Positions 17,068 to 26,193 of a stretch of DNA of 64,000 bases are shown one piece after another. Below the pieces are notes generated by a model, which saw nothing but the letters and a program-made list of their open reading frames with translations, was not told the DNA's origin and made no database searches. Position 1 is the stretch's first letter, and each line of letters starts with the position of its first letter. Both the position numbers and the translations under genes were made by a program. Source of the stretch: Marinoscillum sp965229915 (GTDB lineage: Bacteria; Bacteroidota; Bacteroidia; Cytophagales; Cyclobacteriaceae); contig NZ_CBDDJZ010000001.1 in NCBI RefSeq assembly GCF_965229915.1, forward strand, positions 1,550,001 to 1,614,000, in the 5' to 3' direction.

Positions 17068-17158
17068 TTCCTTTTTTCTTTAAAAATGTCAATAAATATG
17101 ACTCTTAGCTATACGTGGAAGATGGTATTTTTCTGACCACAGACAATAAGACAAGATT

Positions 17159-19060
17159 TTAGGAGTATAAATACTCAAAAGCACTCTGATAAAGGTTCCG
17201 AGTTTGTAGGTTTTCAATGAGCTCATTGAAGAATGCATTGCTACTTAATGTAGCTGAATCTCCCACCATCACCAGCAGGTGCCTGGCTCGAGTCATGGCC
17301 ACATTCATCCTTCTTTCATTAGCCAGAAAACCGATCTCACCATTTGGATTAGACCGAACCAAAGAAATAAACATGATATCACGCTCCTGTCCCTGGAAGG
17401 CATCCACAGAATTGATCGTTATACGTTTCAGAGCCTCCTCACTGATGGCAGTCTCCTGGATGTACCGTTTCAGCAATTCAGACTGTGCTTTATAAGGTGC
17501 AATAATTCCCACACTAGGAATGCGCTCATCACGAGTAGACAATTCATCGAGCGTCTCTTCTAACCTCTTTAGCACAAATCGGGCTTCTTCTTCATTGTAT
17601 GTAGATAGCGTCTCCTGATTGAGCTTCTCATCAAAACCACACCCGGCAGTATCAATAAACCTCACAGCCTGGGAGAAGAGTGTTTTCCGCTGCAAAATGA
17701 TTTCTCCACTCCTCAGCTTACCACCATAAAACTTCTCATTAGAAAACTGCATAATGTCATTATGCATGCGATACTGAACCTCCAGCATCACGTCTGCATT
17801 CCATTGCTCAATCGTTCGCTCAAAAATGGTTTCTGAAAGCCCATTTTTAGCAGCATCAAGAGATTTCACTGTGGGTGGCAACTGCCAGTGGTCTCCAGCC
17901 ATGATCACTCGATTCGACTTGATAATCGGCACCCAGGACGCTGGCTCCAATGCCTGTGAAGCTTCATCTATAAATAAGGTCTTAAACGTCCTGTTTTTGA
18001 GATAAGAACTATTCGCCCCTATTAATGTGCAAGCAATGACCTGTGCTTTATTTAGTTCATCATAGATCATGTGCTCTTCTAGCAAATGGGCTTCTTCTTT
18101 GAGATTGCGGGCCTCATTCAGCAGGAGTTTGCGTTGTTCTCGCTCTGCCTTGCCAAAATTTCTTTTGTACTTTCTACCCAGATTTCTAAACTCCTCAGCC
18201 TTCTTTCTAAGATCCTTGAGCATTTTGGCATCATCATGCTCACTGATCCTGGCATCCAATGTACATGCCACCACCTCATCTGTGACTCGTGCCGGATGGC
18301 CAATTCTTAGCACACGAATACCCTGCTGGGTAAGTTTCTCTGCCAGCAAATCCACTGCGGCGTTGCTTGCTGCTGCCACCAGCACCTGCCTCTCATCTGT
18401 TACGGTATCCTTGATGGCCTCTACAAGAGTAGTGGTTTTTCCCGTTCCTGGTGGTCCATGAACTAAAGCCAAATCCTTTGCAGATCTAATATGAGACAAG
18501 GCCTTATTCTGACTATCGTTCAAACCCGGATGCCTCAAATCAACCAAAGAGTGAAAAACCGGAGCCTCTTCACCAAGCATTACCTTAATCAGCTCTTTGA
18601 GGCGTCCTTCTCGTACTGAAGCCATGAAGTGCATAGTTCGCTCCATCTCGTCGTAAGTACTCTCATCAAACAAAAGATTAACCCCCAACTTTCCATCATC
18701 TATCCAATCAGGAGCATCGTCACTGTTGAGCACCAGTGTCATGTATTTTTCAGATACCCTGCTGATTATACCAGAAGCAGATAATTGCTTTTTATCATCA
18801 TTCAAGAAAAGACTGGCGGAAGATCCTGCCTGAAAATAGTGACGCTCCCCTTGAAGTGTGGTGCGCTCCAGTTGTAGAACCCACTTTTCTCCAGTACCCA
18901 AATAAGATCTGTCCACCACCACGGGGTACCAAGTGACTCCTTCTTTCCTCCGATCATCAAGAGATCTATTGCGGATTTTGTTCTCGTATTGTTTTCTGTC
19001 CTCTACACGTTCTTGCTTGAGCAACTGCAAGAGGTGCAAAAAGTGCTCAGAGTGATCCAT
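17159..19060 (-). CDS. SF1 (UPF1/IGHMBP2-like) DNA/RNA helicase
   Basis: This is a 633-residue superfamily 1B helicase. Motif I is HGPPGTGKTTTLVE (around residues 203-216), motif Ia VAAASNAAVDLLAEKL, motif II FIDEASQALE, motif III GDHWQLPPTV, motif IV VQYRMHNDIMQFSN, motif V VDAFQGQERDIMFISLVRSN and motif VI NVAMTRARHLLVMVGD. An N-terminal beta-barrel (about 40-160) precedes the core, as in SMUBP2-like proteins. It should unwind DNA or RNA 5' to 3' with ATP. It is translated 2 nt after the TerB-like gene, so the two form an operon. Such helicases occur widely as standalone genes; no nuclease domain is fused. Confidence 0.92.
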   Translation of the reverse strand: MDHSEHFLHLLQLLKQERVEDRKQYENKIRNRSLDDRRKEGVTWYPVVVDRSYLGTGEKWVLQLERTTLQGERHYFQAGSSASLFLNDDKKQLSASGIISRVSEKYMTLVLNSDDAPDWIDDGKLGVNLLFDESTYDEMERTMHFMASVREGRLKELIKVMLGEEAPVFHSLVDLRHPGLNDSQNKALSHIRSAKDLALVHGPPGTGKTTTLVEAIKDTVTDERQVLVAAASNAAVDLLAEKLTQQGIRVLRIGHPARVTDEVVACTLDARISEHDDAKMLKDLRKKAEEFRNLGRKYKRNFGKAEREQRKLLLNEARNLKEEAHLLEEHMIYDELNKAQVIACTLIGANSSYLKNRTFKTLFIDEASQALEPASWVPIIKSNRVIMAGDHWQLPPTVKSLDAAKNGLSETIFERTIEQWNADVMLEVQYRMHNDIMQFSNEKFYGGKLRSGEIILQRKTLFSQAVRFIDTAGCGFDEKLNQETLSTYNEEEARFVLKRLEETLDELSTRDERIPSVGIIAPYKAQSELLKRYIQETAISEEALKRITINSVDAFQGQERDIMFISLVRSNPNGEIGFLANERRMNVAMTRARHLLVMVGDSATLSSNAFFNELIENLQTRNLYQSAFEYLYS

Positions 19061-19062
19061 AC

Positions 19063-19458
19063 TTACTTTTTGAGATACTTCTGAATAGTGGTCTTGAGTG
19101 TATCCTTATCTGCAGAAATGTCCGGATCACTGTAAATCTTCAGCATCAGCTCGATTAGCACTTCTTCAGCGTAACCAATGTTGCTAGCTATCCGGGCACA
19201 GAACTGGATCTCTTCTTTGTACAATCGACCATCTATTTTCATCAGCTGAACTGCGTTGTAGATAAACTCATATTTCTCATCGTCTGTGAGATTACTTAGG
19301 TCCTCTATGAGGTTGGGGTCCTCGAAGCACGCACTGATCTCATCCTGGGACATACCGTGCTGTGCACCAATCTTTTTGATCAGATCAATCTCGTCCTGCA
19401 CAACCACTCCGTCTATCTTTGCCAGTTGCACAAGGAGATTTAACTGAGTGCGGGCCAT
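19063..19458 (-). CDS. TerB-like (tellurite-resistance/DjlA-type) helical protein
   Basis: This 131-residue all-helical acidic protein has repeated LAKIDGVVVQDEIDLIKKIG and LMKIDGRLYKEEIQFCARIA segments. These are characteristic of the TerB/DjlA metal-binding domain, in which the conserved D-G and downstream E residues can bind a divalent metal. No signal peptide. It is the first gene of an operon with the SF1 helicase (gap 2 nt). TerB-like domains are known from stress and envelope-linked complexes; a functional partnership with the helicase is inferred only from the spacing. Confidence 0.8.
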   Translation of the reverse strand: MARTQLNLLVQLAKIDGVVVQDEIDLIKKIGAQHGMSQDEISACFEDPNLIEDLSNLTDDEKYEFIYNAVQLMKIDGRLYKEEIQFCARIASNIGYAEEVLIELMLKIYSDPDISADKDTLKTTIQKYLKK

Positions 19459-19580
19459 ATTTGTGGATCTTGAAGCTATTGATTCGATGCTTTTAGAGGT
19501 AGTTCAGAAATAATTTTTAAACTTAATGTAAAATACAAGATGAACAAAATTTTTGTTCCCGAGCACCAACCACATATTGA

Positions 19581-20165
19581 ATGAATTTCTTAGCTCATGT
19601 GTATCTATCATTTGAAGACCCTGAAATCCTTGTTGGCAATTTCATCGGTGATTTTGTCAAGGGAAAAGCGGTAAATGATTACGATGGTGGAATTCTCAAA
19701 GGAATTCTACTACATCGTGAAATCGACGAGTACACTGACTCTCACCCTACGGTACTGGAAACCAAAAAGAGATTACGGCCCATTTATCATCACTATGCAC
19801 CAGTAATTGCAGATGTGTTTTACGATCATTTCCTTGCCAGCTTGTGGACTGACTATCACACCACACCACTTCTGGAATATACAAATTGGGCTTATTCCGT
19901 TATCAAAAAACAAGGCGATTTGGTTCCACCAAAAGCCAGACACATGCTCACATACATGGCCAGAGATAACTGGTTATACAATTATCAACACATCGCAGGA
20001 ATTGATCAAGCACTCACAGGAATGTCCAGAAGAACACCTTTTAACTCGGGAATGGAACATGCCAGTGAAGAACTACAAAGACACTACGAAGCGTACAAAG
20101 CAGAGTTCGTTAGCTTTTTCCCAAAATTGATCACACATTGCCAAAAGAAACTTGAATCATTATGA
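19581..20165 (+). CDS. acpH: Acyl carrier protein phosphodiesterase (AcpH family)
   Basis: This 194-residue cytoplasmic protein of the AcpH/DUF479 family starts MNFLAHVYLSFEDPEILVGNFIGDFVKG and continues with GILLHREIDEYTDSHPTV and RPIYHHYAPVIADVFYDHFLA. The histidine/aspartate pattern is that of the HD-like phosphodiesterase that removes 4'-phosphopantetheine from ACP. Length matches the E. coli enzyme (193 residues). The stop overlaps the crcB start by 4 nt. Confidence 0.92.
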   Translation: MNFLAHVYLSFEDPEILVGNFIGDFVKGKAVNDYDGGILKGILLHREIDEYTDSHPTVLETKKRLRPIYHHYAPVIADVFYDHFLASLWTDYHTTPLLEYTNWAYSVIKKQGDLVPPKARHMLTYMARDNWLYNYQHIAGIDQALTGMSRRTPFNSGMEHASEELQRHYEAYKAEFVSFFPKLITHCQKKLESL

Positions 20166-20536
20166 AAGAGATTTTATACGTTGCATTGGGTGGTTCATTG
20201 GGTAGTGTCGGCAGGTATTTGATCGGCCTGTTTTACGCCCAGTTCTCTACTAGCAGCTATCCACTTGGCACACTCACGGTCAACCTGTTGGGTAGCCTCA
20301 TCATCGGAGTGCTCAGTGCACTGTATATAAAATCAGGCTCTTCTACCATCCAGTTTATGTTGATCACCGGATTCTGTGGTGGCTTTACTACCTTCTCCAC
20401 ATTTTCGTTGGACAGCTTAAAACTCCTTCAGTCTGGAGAGTATACACAGTTTCTCATGTACGCAACAGTCAGCATGATTGGCGGAATTTTTCTTTGTATT
20501 TCTGGGTTTTGGATTACTGAGAAGATGGCTCTTTAA
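20162..20536 (+). CDS. crcB: Fluoride channel CrcB/Fluc
   Basis: This 124-residue four-helix membrane protein has GGSLGSVGRYLIG, PLGTLTVNLLGSLIIGVL and the pore motif TGFCGGFTTFSTFSLDSL. It forms a dual-topology dimer that exports fluoride. It overlaps acpH by ATGA and is thus cotranscribed with it. I see no room for a fluoride riboswitch directly upstream because the coding regions overlap. Confidence 0.96.
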   Translation: MKEILYVALGGSLGSVGRYLIGLFYAQFSTSSYPLGTLTVNLLGSLIIGVLSALYIKSGSSTIQFMLITGFCGGFTTFSTFSLDSLKLLQSGEYTQFLMYATVSMIGGIFLCISGFWITEKMAL

Positions 20537-20583
20537 AACAATAACAGTCACTTAGGGCGTTTATTAGTAGGAATTGCTCACTT

Positions 20584-21759
20584 ATGTCAAATCACTATCA
20601 CACGCTGGGTATTCATGAATCTGCCTCGCAGGCAGAGATTAAAGCAGCATTTAAAAAACTCGCTGTACAATATCATCCAGACAAGCATGCTGGTCATCCT
20701 CAAATGGAAGAGTATTTCAAAGAGATCAATCTTGCCTATCAGATTCTTTCCAATCCCTATGAAAAAGCAAGATATGACCTCAAAAGACAGTTTGTCACTG
20801 GCACGGCTAACACATATAACACTACTACCTGGCATGACGCATCCTATTCACCTCGTAGACCCAGAAGACCTTACGTTGACCCACGCATCAACTGGCGGGA
20901 AAACTGGATAGCTACTGCCTATGCTTTTGGCTTTACGATCATTGTTGCAATCATTGTGATGAGCGCTATTGGGATCAAACAACACCTGGATATGCAGGCA
21001 TTGGCTGAAAAATTAGCTGAACGAAGATCCTTATTTGAATTAGTGCGAACAGACTATAGCAATGGTAAATTAGAAGCCGCAATGATTCGCCTCAATGATC
21101 TGGGAACATTTCGTGAAAGTGAAAAAGACATGGCTGAGTTCAAAGAACACCTGTATGTGGAGTTTTTGGATAAAGCCGAGAGAAACTATCGGTATAAGAA
21201 TTTTGGTGAGGCCATTTACTATTACGAATTAATCCTAGACTATGGCCCCAGAACGACCCAGGTCCTTCTAGAACACCTCGCAGAATCCTATCACCGAAAT
21301 GGTCAATTGGAAAAAGCCATTATACAATACAATCAACTCTTGCTAAATGGGTATCACATGCTTAACGCCTATATGTCACTAGCTCTAATCCATCATGTTA
21401 ATCTCAAAAATCCCGAAGAAGCGCTAATTTATTATGAGTTAGCCAGTGAAAAGGCAATAGAAGCGTATAAAGGCACTTATGGAGATGGCTATCCTTTAGT
21501 CATCAGTGGAAGACTAATTCCGCCAGAACACTACTACTTGTACACCGGATTGGCCCAGGCGTATTTAGAAACAGGCAATCCTGAAAGAGCCGTAAAAGCT
21601 ACCAAATGGAACATCAATATGTGGCCTGATAGTGCCGCAAATTATGTGATAGCAGCAAAAGGATTGTATGAAACAGGAAAAAAACGAAAAGCATGCTATG
21701 CGCTGAGTATCGCGGAGCAACTCGGTTATTTGGGCGATCCAGGGTTTACTTGTAACTAA
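20584..21759 (+). CDS. Membrane-anchored J-domain protein with TPR repeats
   Basis: This 391-residue protein has an N-terminal J domain (residues 2-70, HPD at 31-33), a linker, one transmembrane helix (about 117-140) and a C-terminal series of tetratricopeptide-like repeats (about 150-385, e.g. FGEAIYYYELILDYGPRTTQVLLEHLAESYHRNGQLEKAIIQYNQLL). It lacks the Gly/Phe, zinc-finger and CTD parts of DnaJ, so it is a specialised co-chaperone. It probably recruits DnaK to the inner membrane; the TPR side may bind a client or envelope partner. It lies 47 nt after crcB and its stop overlaps the convergent thioesterase by 4 nt. Confidence 0.88.
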   Translation: MSNHYHTLGIHESASQAEIKAAFKKLAVQYHPDKHAGHPQMEEYFKEINLAYQILSNPYEKARYDLKRQFVTGTANTYNTTTWHDASYSPRRPRRPYVDPRINWRENWIATAYAFGFTIIVAIIVMSAIGIKQHLDMQALAEKLAERRSLFELVRTDYSNGKLEAAMIRLNDLGTFRESEKDMAEFKEHLYVEFLDKAERNYRYKNFGEAIYYYELILDYGPRTTQVLLEHLAESYHRNGQLEKAIIQYNQLLLNGYHMLNAYMSLALIHHVNLKNPEEALIYYELASEKAIEAYKGTYGDGYPLVISGRLIPPEHYYLYTGLAQAYLETGNPERAVKATKWNINMWPDSAANYVIAAKGLYETGKKRKACYALSIAEQLGYLGDPGFTCN

Positions 21760-22343
21760 TTATTGGCAAATAATTCATCCCATTCCCCACCTTCCTTACT
21801 CAGGTGCGTCTCACATCGCTGACCTCTTAGCAGTGGGAAATCTTCTACTAAAATAAAATTAGACTTCACTTGCTTCATTGCTTTTCGGGATTCAGCCTTA
21901 AGGTTTTTCCGCTTAATTGCTTCAATAAACCTTCTGATTTGATCCATATCTTCAAGAATCAACGGTGGCACCTGAGTGGGTTTTTCATCGTCATCTTTGG
22001 CCACCATGGTAAAGTAACTGGTATTGGTATGTTTGATAGAGTGGTTTTTTACATTCTCAGCAGTCACTTGTATCCCGACTACTAACGAAGTGTTGCCAAC
22101 ATAGTTAACCGAAGCTTTGAAGTGCACTAGCTCCCCAACCTCTACCGGCTGTAGAAATTCTACTTCATCGACAGATACTGTCACACAATAAGCTCCAGCA
22201 TGTTTACTTGCACACGCATACGCCACTTTATCCATAAGTGATAATAAGATACCTCCGTGGATCTTACCTCCGAAGTTGGCATAGCTCGGTATCATGAGCT
22301 CAGTGAGTGTTGTCTGCGAAAAACTAACAGGTAATCCTTCCAT
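21756..22343 (-). CDS. Acyl-CoA thioesterase, hotdog fold
   Basis: This 195-residue hotdog protein is of the YciA/BACH type. The core is MIPSYANFGGKIHGGILLSLMDKVAYACASKHAGAYCVTVSVDEVEFLQPVEVGELVHFKASV, in which the Asp after LM is the usual catalytic position. A C-terminal extension of about 60 basic residues follows the hotdog domain. It hydrolyses fatty acyl-CoA to free acid and CoA. The start codon overlaps the stop of the upstream small secreted protein gene as TAATG, indicating coupling. Confidence 0.92.
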   Translation of the reverse strand: MEGLPVSFSQTTLTELMIPSYANFGGKIHGGILLSLMDKVAYACASKHAGAYCVTVSVDEVEFLQPVEVGELVHFKASVNYVGNTSLVVGIQVTAENVKNHSIKHTNTSYFTMVAKDDDEKPTQVPPLILEDMDQIRRFIEAIKRKNLKAESRKAMKQVKSNFILVEDFPLLRGQRCETHLSKEGGEWDELFANN

Positions 22344-22765
22344 TATCCTACAATATCACCGCTTTTAGCAGCACATTCTTTTATTCGTTTATTAATGACC
22401 AATTTCCAAAAAGGTCCTCTGGTAAAAAACAACTTCAATTTCACCAGGAAGTTATGCTTTTCAATCTCATCGGCCTCTGGACTTCCAGGAATACCCAATG
22501 GCTGCACTACATATTCAAAACCCATTTTACGCGTTGCCTCGGTTGCACATGGATTTCCATAGAGTATATTTTTCGAACTCTCTACATACAGATAGGAGAT
22601 ATTCTTCCTGTCCGGCCTATTCTTAGCTTTATTGGCCTCTAATCCAAAACGTGTATTCTCTGTGGGAAATTGACTCGTTATATCATCATCTTTCTTCTTT
22701 TGAGCTTGAGCAAGGCAGCTAGCTAACATCATTATCCCCACCAATACGGTAAATCGCATCACCAT
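22343..22765 (-). CDS. Small secreted or lipoprotein of unknown function
   Basis: This 140-residue protein has a signal sequence (MVMRFTVLVGIMMLASCLAQAQ). LASC could be a lipobox, but AQA-Q is also a good signal peptidase I site. The mature part contains TRFGLEANKAKNRPDRKNISYLYVESSKNILYGNPCATEATRKMGFEYVVQP, with two or more cysteines. No family recognised. It is coupled (TAATG) to the thioesterase gene and diverges from the methyltransferase gene. Confidence 0.65.
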   Translation of the reverse strand: MVMRFTVLVGIMMLASCLAQAQKKKDDDITSQFPTENTRFGLEANKAKNRPDRKNISYLYVESSKNILYGNPCATEATRKMGFEYVVQPLGIPGSPEADEIEKHNFLVKLKLFFTRGPFWKLVINKRIKECAAKSGDIVG

Positions 22766-22810
22766 AAGTCCTACATTACCTGTTTAATCTATAAATATAG
22801 TGATCTTACC

Positions 22811-22818
22811 TATCTTTG
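22811..22818 (+). promoter_or_regulatory. -7 element for the methyltransferase gene
   Basis: TATCTTTG matches TAnnTTTG, 34 nt before the start codon at 22853; transcription would begin near 22825. No -33 TTTG is seen at 17-19 nt. Confidence 0.45.
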
Positions 22819-22852
22819 GCAGCCAATTGATCAAGATCTGAGCAAGCGCTAC

Positions 22853-23620
22853 ATGAAGCAAATAATAAGTTTTTTACTTAGAAAAGTCCCAAGAAAATAT
22901 TTACAGTTATTCAGTCACTATGGTTTAAGGGTACTTGCCCTTTTCTACAGTGGCAACAAAGTCGAATGTCCCGTCTGTAGTTCTACTTTTAGAAAGTTCT
23001 TACCGTATGGAAGACAGTCCAGAGAGAATGCACTTTGTCCAAACTGCCTGGCTCTTGAAAGACACCGACTCATTTGGCTTTACCTGAAGGAGAGAACGGA
23101 TTTCTTTACGAAAGAGAGAAAAATGCTTCACATAGCACCTGAACTCTGCTTCATCGACCGGTTCGAAAGTTTGAAAAACCTGGATTACATCACCGGAGAT
23201 ATCGAATCACCCCTCGCAAAAGTCAAAATGGATATCCACGACATCCCCTTTGATGAAAACACCTTTGATGTCATCTTCTGCAATCATGTGCTGGAACATG
23301 TAGACAGTGATATCAAAGCAATGGAGGAAATGAAAAGGGTATTAAAACCCGGTGGATGGGCCATTTTGCAAGTGCCATTTTTCTTTCCGTTAAAGGAGAC
23401 TACCTACGAGAATAAAAGCATCACTTCACCGGCAGAAAGGGAGAAAGCCTTTGGTCAGGATGATCATGTCCGAATGTATGGAAAAGACTATGCCGAGCGA
23501 TTGGCTAGTTCAGGATTTAAAGTGGTAGAAGAAAAGATGGTAATGGAGCTACCGGAATCCGCAATAAATCGCTACGCACTTCCAAAAGAGGAGATTATTT
23601 ATCGTGTAGAAAAACCTTAA
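22853..23620 (+). CDS. Class I SAM methyltransferase with N-terminal zinc ribbon
   Basis: This 255-residue protein begins with a zinc-ribbon (C39, C42, C62, C65 in CPVC and CPNC). A Rossmann methyltransferase domain of the Methyltransf_11 type follows: MLHIAPELCF as motif I, DIHDIPFDENTFDVIFCNHVLEHV as motifs II-IV and MKRVLKPGGWAILQVP. A methyltransferase with a zinc ribbon ahead of LALERHRLIWLYL is common in sugar or cell-envelope clusters in Bacteroidota. The substrate is unknown. It is followed by convergent glycosyltransferase genes, which fits a role in glycan modification but does not prove it. Confidence 0.85.
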   Translation: MKQIISFLLRKVPRKYLQLFSHYGLRVLALFYSGNKVECPVCSSTFRKFLPYGRQSRENALCPNCLALERHRLIWLYLKERTDFFTKERKMLHIAPELCFIDRFESLKNLDYITGDIESPLAKVKMDIHDIPFDENTFDVIFCNHVLEHVDSDIKAMEEMKRVLKPGGWAILQVPFFFPLKETTYENKSITSPAEREKAFGQDDHVRMYGKDYAERLASSGFKVVEEKMVMELPESAINRYALPKEEIIYRVEKP

Positions 23621-23680
23621 CCAGTAACCCAAATCATTAATAACCAATCAACCAGTCACTAACCGACTAATCACTAATCA
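23621..23680. repeat. Short direct repeats between convergent genes
   Basis: The gap holds repeated AACC/ACTAATC words (TCACTAATCACTAATCACTAAT near 23670), a simple-sequence tract. No hairpin terminator is evident here. Confidence 0.5.
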
Positions 23681-24676
23681 CTAATAAAGCTCAATATACT
23701 TGGTGTTCGGATCTATACCGCGTAGCTTCCTAATCCACTCATAAACCAAACCGTATCCATAACCAGTTAACTGAAGTAGTCCAGCTAATGGAGCGAGTAA
23801 AGCAACTCCAATTGACTTGGTCTTAAATAAACCTTCTAAGCTTAACATAGTGAAGTAAACTGCATAACATCCCAATCCCAAAAAGCCCAAAGGCTCTAAC
23901 AATGAAGCTAAAATCAAGGATACAATTAGTCCTAAGGAAAACACCGTAGGAAACAGGTGAATTATTCCAACTTGACCTTTGTGAAAGCGAGAAAGGTTGA
24001 TTCTAGCTCTTCCAAAGTACTTCAGCTGTTTGAAAAATTTTCTCAGATCTGTCCGACGTTTATGATAAACAAAGGCACCTGGAATTAATGCCGTATTAAA
24101 TCCTGAATTGATAATTCGGGTACTAAATTCCATATCTTCTCCCATGAATGGAATGATATATCCTTTGGTCTCTTCCCAAACTCTACGACTGATGCCCATG
24201 TTGAAGCTCCTTGGATGATACTGACCTATGTGCTTTTTATTGCCCCGAATACCTCCTGTCGTAAACAGTGAAGTCATAACATGGTTGATGGCTTTTTGTG
24301 TGGTATTAAATGACTCATGAGCAGCATCAGGGCCTCCGTAAGCATCCACAGGCTGGGCTTGTAAATAAGAATCAACACTGGCCAAATAATGAGGTGGGAT
24401 TAAGCAATCCGAATCAAAAACAATCAGATATTCTCCCTTCGCTCGCTCGTACCCATAGTTTCTGGCAAAACCCTGTCCGCCGTTCTCCTTTACCAAGTAA
24501 TGGATATCCAGATCAGACTCATACTTTTCAACCACCCATTTGCAATCAACAGTAGACCCGTCTTCTACCACCACCACCTCAAAATCCTTGTAAGTCTGAC
24601 TTTGAAGAGAATCAAGCAACTCATCTACCTCATCAGGACGATTGTAAACAGGGACAATAATGGAGTATTTAGGCAT
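23681..24676 (-). CDS. Family 2 glycosyltransferase with C-terminal membrane helices
   Basis: This 331-residue GT-A fold glycosyltransferase has IIVPVYNRPDEVDELLDSLQSQTYKDFEVVVVEDGS at the N-terminus, the metal-binding DSD in LIVFDSDCLIPP, and GEDMEFSTRI as the acceptor-side motif. Two or three hydrophobic segments (about residues 240-315) anchor it to the inner membrane. It should transfer a nucleotide-sugar-derived sugar to an envelope glycan or lipid. It overlaps the preceding GT2 gene by 8 nt and is the last gene of a six-gene operon. Confidence 0.9.
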   Translation of the reverse strand: MPKYSIIVPVYNRPDEVDELLDSLQSQTYKDFEVVVVEDGSTVDCKWVVEKYESDLDIHYLVKENGGQGFARNYGYERAKGEYLIVFDSDCLIPPHYLASVDSYLQAQPVDAYGGPDAAHESFNTTQKAINHVMTSLFTTGGIRGNKKHIGQYHPRSFNMGISRRVWEETKGYIIPFMGEDMEFSTRIINSGFNTALIPGAFVYHKRRTDLRKFFKQLKYFGRARINLSRFHKGQVGIIHLFPTVFSLGLIVSLILASLLEPLGFLGLGCYAVYFTMLSLEGLFKTKSIGVALLAPLAGLLQLTGYGYGLVYEWIRKLRGIDPNTKYIELY

Positions 24677-25643
24677 CTATGCCAATTTTTTCAGAGATCA
24701 GGTAATCGTTTTTCTTTGGATTCGTTTGTATGATCATCTCAGCTAAAAATCCAGCCAAAAACAATTGTGTACCAATAACGATAGCCACCAGTGCCAAAAA
24801 GAACAGCGGTTGATCCACCACATCTCGTGCAGGTAGTTGATGTGCTAGATTGTAAAGCTTATCACCAATAATATATCCAGTTACAATCAAGCCAAATAGG
24901 AACGAAAGGGTACCAAACGTTCCGAAAAAATGCATTGGGTTTTTCCGGAATCTAGTGACAAAACTGACCGAAATCAGGTCCAAAAAACCATTGATAAATC
25001 GCTCCAATCCGAATTTGGTGGTTCCGTATTTACGCTCTCGATGCTGAACTACCCTCTCGCCAATCTTATAATATCCACTCCACTTAGCCAGAAGTGGGAT
25101 ATATCGGTGCATTTCTCCATATACCTCTATGTTCTTGACTACATCTGAGTGATATGCCTTCAACCCACAATTGAAATCATGCAGTTTAATGCCAGAAACC
25201 ATTCTGGTTACACCATTGAAGAATTTGGAAGGTATTGTTTTCCCTAGTGGATCGTGACGCTTTTTCTTCCAACCAGAAACAAGATGATAACCCTCTTCTT
25301 TGATCATCTGAACCATTCCTGGTATTTCATCAGGACTATCTTGCAAGTCCGCATCCATGGTAATTACCACTTCACCAATAGCGGCCTGGAATCCAGTTTG
25401 AAGTGCAGCCGACTTGCCATAATTTCTATTAAATCGGATTCCCTTGGCCCGAGAATCCGATTTTCTCAATTCCATGATTACATTCCAGGAAGTATCACTA
25501 CTTCCATCATCAACAAAAAGCACCTCTGTTGAAATACCATTTTCATCGACTACCCTACAAATCCATTCAAACAACTCCGGTAAGGATTCTTCCTCGTTAA
25601 ATACCGGTACGATTACTGATAATTCAAGTGCTTTTTTCGACAC
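24669..25643 (-). CDS. Family 2 glycosyltransferase, DPM1/ArnC-like
   Basis: This 324-residue enzyme carries ELSVIVPVFNEEESLPELFEWI, DDGSSDTSW, NYGKSAALQTGFQAAIGEVVITMDADLQDSPDEIPGM, and QHRERKYGTTKFGLERFI. Two C-terminal transmembrane helices (about 235-260 and 285-310) follow. This is the undecaprenyl/dolichyl-phosphate sugar synthase type. It likely charges a lipid carrier with a sugar for envelope glycan assembly. It overlaps the next GT2 gene and lies 8 nt after a DUF4199 gene. Confidence 0.92.
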   Translation of the reverse strand: MSKKALELSVIVPVFNEEESLPELFEWICRVVDENGISTEVLFVDDGSSDTSWNVIMELRKSDSRAKGIRFNRNYGKSAALQTGFQAAIGEVVITMDADLQDSPDEIPGMVQMIKEEGYHLVSGWKKKRHDPLGKTIPSKFFNGVTRMVSGIKLHDFNCGLKAYHSDVVKNIEVYGEMHRYIPLLAKWSGYYKIGERVVQHRERKYGTTKFGLERFINGFLDLISVSFVTRFRKNPMHFFGTFGTLSFLFGLIVTGYIIGDKLYNLAHQLPARDVVDQPLFFLALVAIVIGTQLFLAGFLAEMIIQTNPKKNDYLISEKIGIDA

Positions 25644-25651
25644 AGAGTTAA

Positions 25652-26185
25652 CTATTCAAATTCAGGTCTTGATTTTTTAGTGAATGCCGTAACGATCAGA
25701 GACACGATAAAACCAAAAAATACACCACCTAAAATACCAAAAATTAACATTGCTGTAGGTCCAGACATTGCTTCCATTACACCCATGCTTTGTTCAATCT
25801 GTGCATCTGTCATTCCTTGCTCTTCCAAAGCTTGGATTTGTGTCTGACGAATGTTCTCGATAAATGTAGGGTTGATAAAAGAGACATAAATATAGGTGAA
25901 TATACTTGAGATAACACTGGAAACTAGCGATAGCAAAGTTCCCAAACCAAGGCCTTCACCATAGTTTAAATGACCATCTCCATTCTTCTTGTAATCATTC
26001 TGAGCAACGAAAATGATTCCAGCGTAAATCACAATGGATAGCACAGTGGCAATCCAACTGGTATCTGGGTTTCCGGCAATCCCTGCAAAATCCTGTACTA
26101 CAAATACAATTATAGATATCAGGGCTCCAATAATACCATATTTAATGGCTACACTTTTCTTAGATACATCTTTTGTTTCTTCCAT
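25652..26185 (-). CDS. DUF4199 membrane protein (copy a)
   Basis: This 177-residue protein has four membrane helices (about 12-32, 43-60, 78-105 and 147-170) and the DUF4199 pattern VAIKYGIIGALISIIVF, AQNDYKKNGDGHLNYGEGLGLGTLLSLVSSVISSIFTYIYVSFINPTFIE. The acidic periplasmic or cytoplasmic loop between helices 3 and 4 (QTQIQALEEQGMTDAQIEQSMGVME) is typical. Function unknown; DUF4199 genes often sit beside GT2 and dihydroorotase-like genes in Bacteroidota. Confidence 0.9.
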   Translation of the reverse strand: MEETKDVSKKSVAIKYGIIGALISIIVFVVQDFAGIAGNPDTSWIATVLSIVIYAGIIFVAQNDYKKNGDGHLNYGEGLGLGTLLSLVSSVISSIFTYIYVSFINPTFIENIRQTQIQALEEQGMTDAQIEQSMGVMEAMSGPTAMLIFGILGGVFFGFIVSLIVTAFTKKSRPEFE

Positions 26186-26193
26186 GACGAGTT

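Noticed and set aside
20162..20200. Fluoride riboswitch for crcB
   Set aside because: The start overlaps acpH and no riboswitch fold is apparent.
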